From Halieaceae bacterium (GTDB taxonomy: Bacteria; Pseudomonadota; Gammaproteobacteria; Pseudomonadales; Halieaceae), in contig JABJAS010000188.1 in assembly GCA_018666055.1 (NCBI GenBank), positions 1 through 9,804 of the forward strand: a stretch of DNA of 9,804 nt. The letters are read 5' to 3'. Under the pieces are notes generated by a model. That model was not told the origin of the DNA. It saw only the letters and a program-made list of their open reading frames with translations, and did not search any database. Below, one piece after another: positions 7,128 through 9,804 of the stretch (position 1 is its first letter; each line of letters opens with the position of its first letter). A program made the translations under genes and the position numbers.

Positions 7128-7754
7128 ATGCCACCATCGCGTACCATAGCAAAGGTGACTGAGCGTGGGTGCTCAGAGAACACACGATCCTCCCTGATTA
7201 CGGGCAAAGAGGCAGGCATTATTAAGAATTCGATCATCACAACACAGCGCTGGATACAGTCATTTGTGGTGGAGTTAAATCTGTGCCCTTTTGCCCATCA
7301 CGTCACAGCACGCGACGTTATTCGCTACACAGCCTGTGCCAACGAATCACTGCAAGACATCTTACACGCGCTACATGAGGAAATGGACTGGCTCGATAGT
7401 GACCCAGAGACTGAGACCAGCTTTCTCATCCTGACCTCTGGCATGAAAGATTTTAGCGATTTTAACGACTGTTTAGGGATGGCTCAGGAGCTGCTCGTCA
7501 TGATGAACTGGGTGGGCAGGTATCAACTGGTGGGTTTCCATCCTCATCATCAGTTTGATGGGACAGACCCAGACGATGCAGAAAACTACACCAATCGATC
7601 CCCATACCCAATGGTGCATATATTGCGGGAATCAAGCGTCACGCAGGCGGTGGATGCCACTGCGAATATAGCGCTCATTCCCAAGCGTAATACAGACACC
7701 TTGAATCAGCTGGGTGTCGAGGTGCTCATTAAGCGATGGCAAGACTGCTTTTAG
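7128..7754 (+). CDS. DUF1415 family protein of unknown function
   Basis: The product has 208 residues from ATG 7128. DUF1415 motifs are visible: WIQSFVVELNLCPFA (42-56, Cys53), a central ETSFLILTSGMKDFSDF (96-112), GFHPHHQFDGT (136-146) and NRSPYPMVHILRE (156-168). The invariant Cys, His and Arg residues suggest a ligand or metal site, but no activity is established for the family as far as I know. The protein is soluble with no signal peptide. The start is uncertain. The family normally begins shortly before the TTQRWIQ segment, so the first 30-35 residues may not be translated. GTG 7155 is an alternative, ATG 7128 has no Shine-Dalgarno sequence, and it lies only 29 bp from the divergent rlmA start, leaving little room for promoters. 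A later start would place both promoters in the gap. Confidence 0.85.
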   Translation: MPPSRTIAKVTERGCSENTRSSLITGKEAGIIKNSIITTQRWIQSFVVELNLCPFAHHVTARDVIRYTACANESLQDILHALHEEMDWLDSDPETETSFLILTSGMKDFSDFNDCLGMAQELLVMMNWVGRYQLVGFHPHHQFDGTDPDDAENYTNRSPYPMVHILRESSVTQAVDATANIALIPKRNTDTLNQLGVEVLIKRWQDCF

Positions 7755-7758
7755 AGCG

Positions 7759-7773
7759 CCTCGAATAACGAGG
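7759..7773. terminator. Short hairpin between convergent genes
   Basis: CCTCG and CGAGG form a 5-bp stem around AATAA in the 36-bp gap between the stop codons of the DUF1415 gene and the secreted metallopeptidase-like gene. It is symmetric, so it could act on both strands. No T-run follows on either strand, so it is a weak candidate. Confidence 0.25.
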
Positions 7774-7790
7774 GGCCCGAATGCGCTACA

Positions 7791-9656
7791 TTACGGCTCG
7801 TCGTCTTCGACCCCTAAAATCGACAACTGCTCCTCAATGCTCAGCATTAAGAACGTCTCGAACTCCGCATAAAACTGAGTCAGTGATAAGCCGAAGACTT
7901 TATCGAACGCATCAGCCCAGCCGAGCGTGGTCGATTCATCCCAGTACTCATAAAGGATCTTATCTGAAGACGTTTTATTTTCCAGATACCTGAAAGCGAT
8001 GTGTCCAAATTCATATTGCAAGGCACCGATGCACAGCGTCCCACAATACGCTTGCAAACGTTCGGTTTGCTCGCTCGTATCGACATCCCTTATGGAAATA
8101 CCGGGAAACCGTGCTGAGAACGATTTCATTGCCATCAGATCGTTGACTACACGGCTATTTAACGTCCTCTGCGACTCCCAATCCATTCGTTTTGACATCA
8201 ATTGCTCAAAATAAATCGCCGCCCCTTCTTCAACCCAACGGGTGGTGCGCCATCCGAACGAATCGTCGTCGGACCCGAAGTAAATCTTATGCGCCCCCTG
8301 GTACACGTGAAAGTATTCGTGAGCGTTGACCTTTCGATCAACAATGAGCTCTTGCTCAACCGGATCGTGCTGGTTATTTTCGTCTGCGTAGGGATTGTGG
8401 ACAAATGATTGCACGGGAGAATCCAATCGCCATGACGACTGTTGGAAGCCATTCGCGCCGGGATAGATGTATGCCATTTCGCGAATGGCTTCTCCCTGAT
8501 CGGTGAGGCAGTAAGCCCTCTCTTCAGAGGGGTAATTGAATTCGCAGAAGTCATTGGCAAGTGACTCCGCCACCTCAAGATCATTGCCGACCAAATACAC
8601 CCTGAGCGGCCCATAGTTACCCAGCACGTCTATCGCGGCCAACATTCCCTCTTTTGATGCGTCAACAATTGCCGGTGGTATGTCGGAAGCAACTCTAAAT
8701 TCGACTGGCTTCACGGCGACTTGATTCCATCCTGCCTGAATTAACCTCGTGGCGATGTCTTTTTGGCTTGATGTCAACGGCGCGGTCACTCGTTCGATGT
8801 CTAGTGACAAGTAAGGTCGGAAGACCATACTGTCTAAACAGTACTCGTAATCAAGCCGCGTTTGGGTGTCTTGGGATGAGTCGCCCAATCGATAGTTGAT
8901 TTTGCATTCCGGAGGAGCCTCCTCCAGCCAGCCCGCACAAAATCCATTCGGATCATCGCAAAACGTGTCGATCAGGTTGAAGTTGTATTGGATCCATTCC
9001 ACGTTCGCGGGAGGCTGCCAAGCAGCGACGCCCTCAACAGGGCCGCTATCCGAGTCAGTGCTTCCGTTGCCGGCCTGATTCTGCTCGACGATCTTGATGA
9101 TCTCGAACCCCTGCTCCGCTGTGCGCCAGCCAAGCACCATGTCATAGCTATCGCCGCCAATGAGTGCATTGCTCGCCGAGATCTCATCGCCATCCACCGT
9201 GCAGCTGGTCGCCGCTAGATCAACCGCATTGGCACCGCTGATAAACGACTGCTTAAATCTCACGGTCTCAAAGGTTGCTGAGCTGGTCAGCGTCTTGCCC
9301 TTTAGTGTGTGAGCAACAGCCGAGATGGTGTGGCTGCCCGGCGATAAATTGCTATACGCATAGGCCAAAGAAAAGCCAGATTGACTCGCATTGGCAACAT
9401 CAGGAAACGCGCCGCCAACGTCGCCTCTGGCACCGCCATAGGGAGCGTCAAACGCATACTCCCCGTCGATCATGATTTCTATCTTGTCGATGCCATCGGT
9501 CGCAACGGCCCACCCTCTGAGATTGCCCACGCCACCATGAATCTCACCGGCTACTGGCTCCTCCAGCATGATACGAAGCACATCATCGGCCTTGACCTGC
9601 AACGAAGTCGTGCAGCAGATGGCTGACAGCAGCATTAATCCGATTGCCCTCCTCAT
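7791..9656 (-). CDS. Predicted secreted gluzincin-like metallopeptidase with N-terminal Ig-like module
   Basis: The product has 621 residues. MRRAIGLMLLSAIC...LQVKA is a Sec signal peptide with a likely cut after A23 (VKA|DD). Residues about 29-134 (LEEPVAGE...GNLRGWAV...IDGEYAFDAPYGG...SGFSLAY...LSPGSHTISAVAH) form an Ig-like beta-sandwich module, a type I recall from secreted proteins of marine gammaproteobacteria. The C-terminal half has HEYFH (446-450) and, 24 residues later, WVEEGAAIYFE (474-484). This is the HExxH...W-x-x-EG-x-A layout of gluzincin (clan MA) zinc peptidases, with the two His and the Glu before Gly as ligands. Nine cysteines follow the leader, consistent with disulfides in an exported protein. 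There is no lipobox or C-terminal membrane anchor. ATG 9656 is chosen because it starts the signal peptide; ATG 9689 would add 11 residues, and neither has a strong Shine-Dalgarno sequence. The substrate is unknown. The gene follows a related gene by 48 bp, so they are likely co-transcribed. Confidence 0.82.
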   Translation of the reverse strand: MRRAIGLMLLSAICCTTSLQVKADDVLRIMLEEPVAGEIHGGVGNLRGWAVATDGIDKIEIMIDGEYAFDAPYGGARGDVGGAFPDVANASQSGFSLAYAYSNLSPGSHTISAVAHTLKGKTLTSSATFETVRFKQSFISGANAVDLAATSCTVDGDEISASNALIGGDSYDMVLGWRTAEQGFEIIKIVEQNQAGNGSTDSDSGPVEGVAAWQPPANVEWIQYNFNLIDTFCDDPNGFCAGWLEEAPPECKINYRLGDSSQDTQTRLDYEYCLDSMVFRPYLSLDIERVTAPLTSSQKDIATRLIQAGWNQVAVKPVEFRVASDIPPAIVDASKEGMLAAIDVLGNYGPLRVYLVGNDLEVAESLANDFCEFNYPSEERAYCLTDQGEAIREMAYIYPGANGFQQSSWRLDSPVQSFVHNPYADENNQHDPVEQELIVDRKVNAHEYFHVYQGAHKIYFGSDDDSFGWRTTRWVEEGAAIYFEQLMSKRMDWESQRTLNSRVVNDLMAMKSFSARFPGISIRDVDTSEQTERLQAYCGTLCIGALQYEFGHIAFRYLENKTSSDKILYEYWDESTTLGWADAFDKVFGLSLTQFYAEFETFLMLSIEEQLSILGVEDDEP

Positions 9657-9704
9657 GTTATTAATTGCTCTCAAAAGGAGAAAACACATTCAAAGATCGA
9701 TTTT

Positions 9705-9803
9705 TCAATCCCAAGATGCCTCGGCCCACTCATCGGCCGACTTGATAATCGCTATCTGGCTTTCCAGGTCTTGATCCATAAACGCGTCAAAATCTCGATA
9801 AAA
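9705..9803 (-). CDS. C-terminal end of an upstream gene, probable paralog of the secreted metallopeptidase-like protein
   Basis: A minus-strand frame enters from the right edge and reads FYRDFDAFMDQDLESQIAII before ending at a TGA (9705-9707), giving 32 residues in the window. It aligns without gaps to FYAEFETFLMLSIEEQLSIL near the end of the neighbouring secreted protein: 7 of 20 residues are identical and most of the rest are conservative (E/D, L/I, L/M, S/A). The shared FYxxFxxF helix after the catalytic region suggests a tandem duplicate. The 5' part, including any HExxH motif, lies outside the window. The 48-bp gap and shared strand suggest one operon. The fragment is short, so the call rests on frame, spacing and this match. 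Confidence 0.65.
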   Translation of the reverse strand, partial: FYRDFDAFMDQDLESQIAIIKSADEWAEASWD

Positions 9804-9804
9804 A

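Noticed and set aside
8198..8614. A 138-codon open frame on the minus strand
   Set aside because: It lies inside the secreted metallopeptidase-like gene on the same strand in another frame, covers the region coding for its HExxH motif, and its translation has no recognisable domain.
9600..9656. Lipoprotein signal on the secreted metallopeptidase-like protein
   Set aside because: The cysteines in LSAICC do not follow a lipobox (position -1 would be Ile or Cys). VKA|DD is a better ordinary signal-peptidase site.

Overview
The window looks like chromosomal DNA from a free-living, probably marine, gammaproteobacterium. Three housekeeping-type genes point that way: a DbpA-type RNA helicase with its specific C-terminal domain, RlmA (23S rRNA G745 methyltransferase) and a DUF1415 protein. 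A secreted protein carrying a GNLRGWAV...PYGG...DVG Ig-like module fits Cellvibrionales/Halieaceae-like marine lineages, but that finer placement is inference from memory. I see no tRNA, rRNA, CRISPR array, insertion sequence or phage gene.

Layout. Positions 1-1110 (minus) hold a class V PLP-dependent aminotransferase-fold enzyme cut by the left edge. It diverges from an Lrp/AsnC regulator (1267-1731, plus). The gap between them holds a perfect 12-bp AT-rich palindrome and two interleaved promoter-like sequences, a classic arrangement for a local regulator. A 308-bp non-coding stretch with a 15-bp tandem repeat follows. Next come a DAO-family FAD oxidoreductase with a twin-arginine leader (2040-3284, plus) and a thiolase (3538-4782, plus). 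The first four genes suggest amino-acid or amine and acyl-CoA metabolism. They are not one tight operon, because the gaps are about 250-310 bp.

Positions 4884-7098 hold dbpA (plus) and rlmA (minus), which converge and overlap by 47 bp at their 3' ends. Both products act on 23S rRNA. A DUF1415 gene (7128-7754, plus) diverges from rlmA and converges on the last operon.

That operon (7791-9803, minus) is the least ordinary part. It encodes a 621-residue predicted secreted protein with an Ig-like N-terminal module and a gluzincin-type zinc-peptidase signature (HEYFH, then WVEEGAAIYFE). Directly upstream is the C-terminal tail of a second gene whose last residues resemble the end of the first, so this looks like a tandem pair of related secreted metallopeptidase-like proteins. 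It is the best candidate here for something poorly described. The rest of the window is mostly recognisable families.
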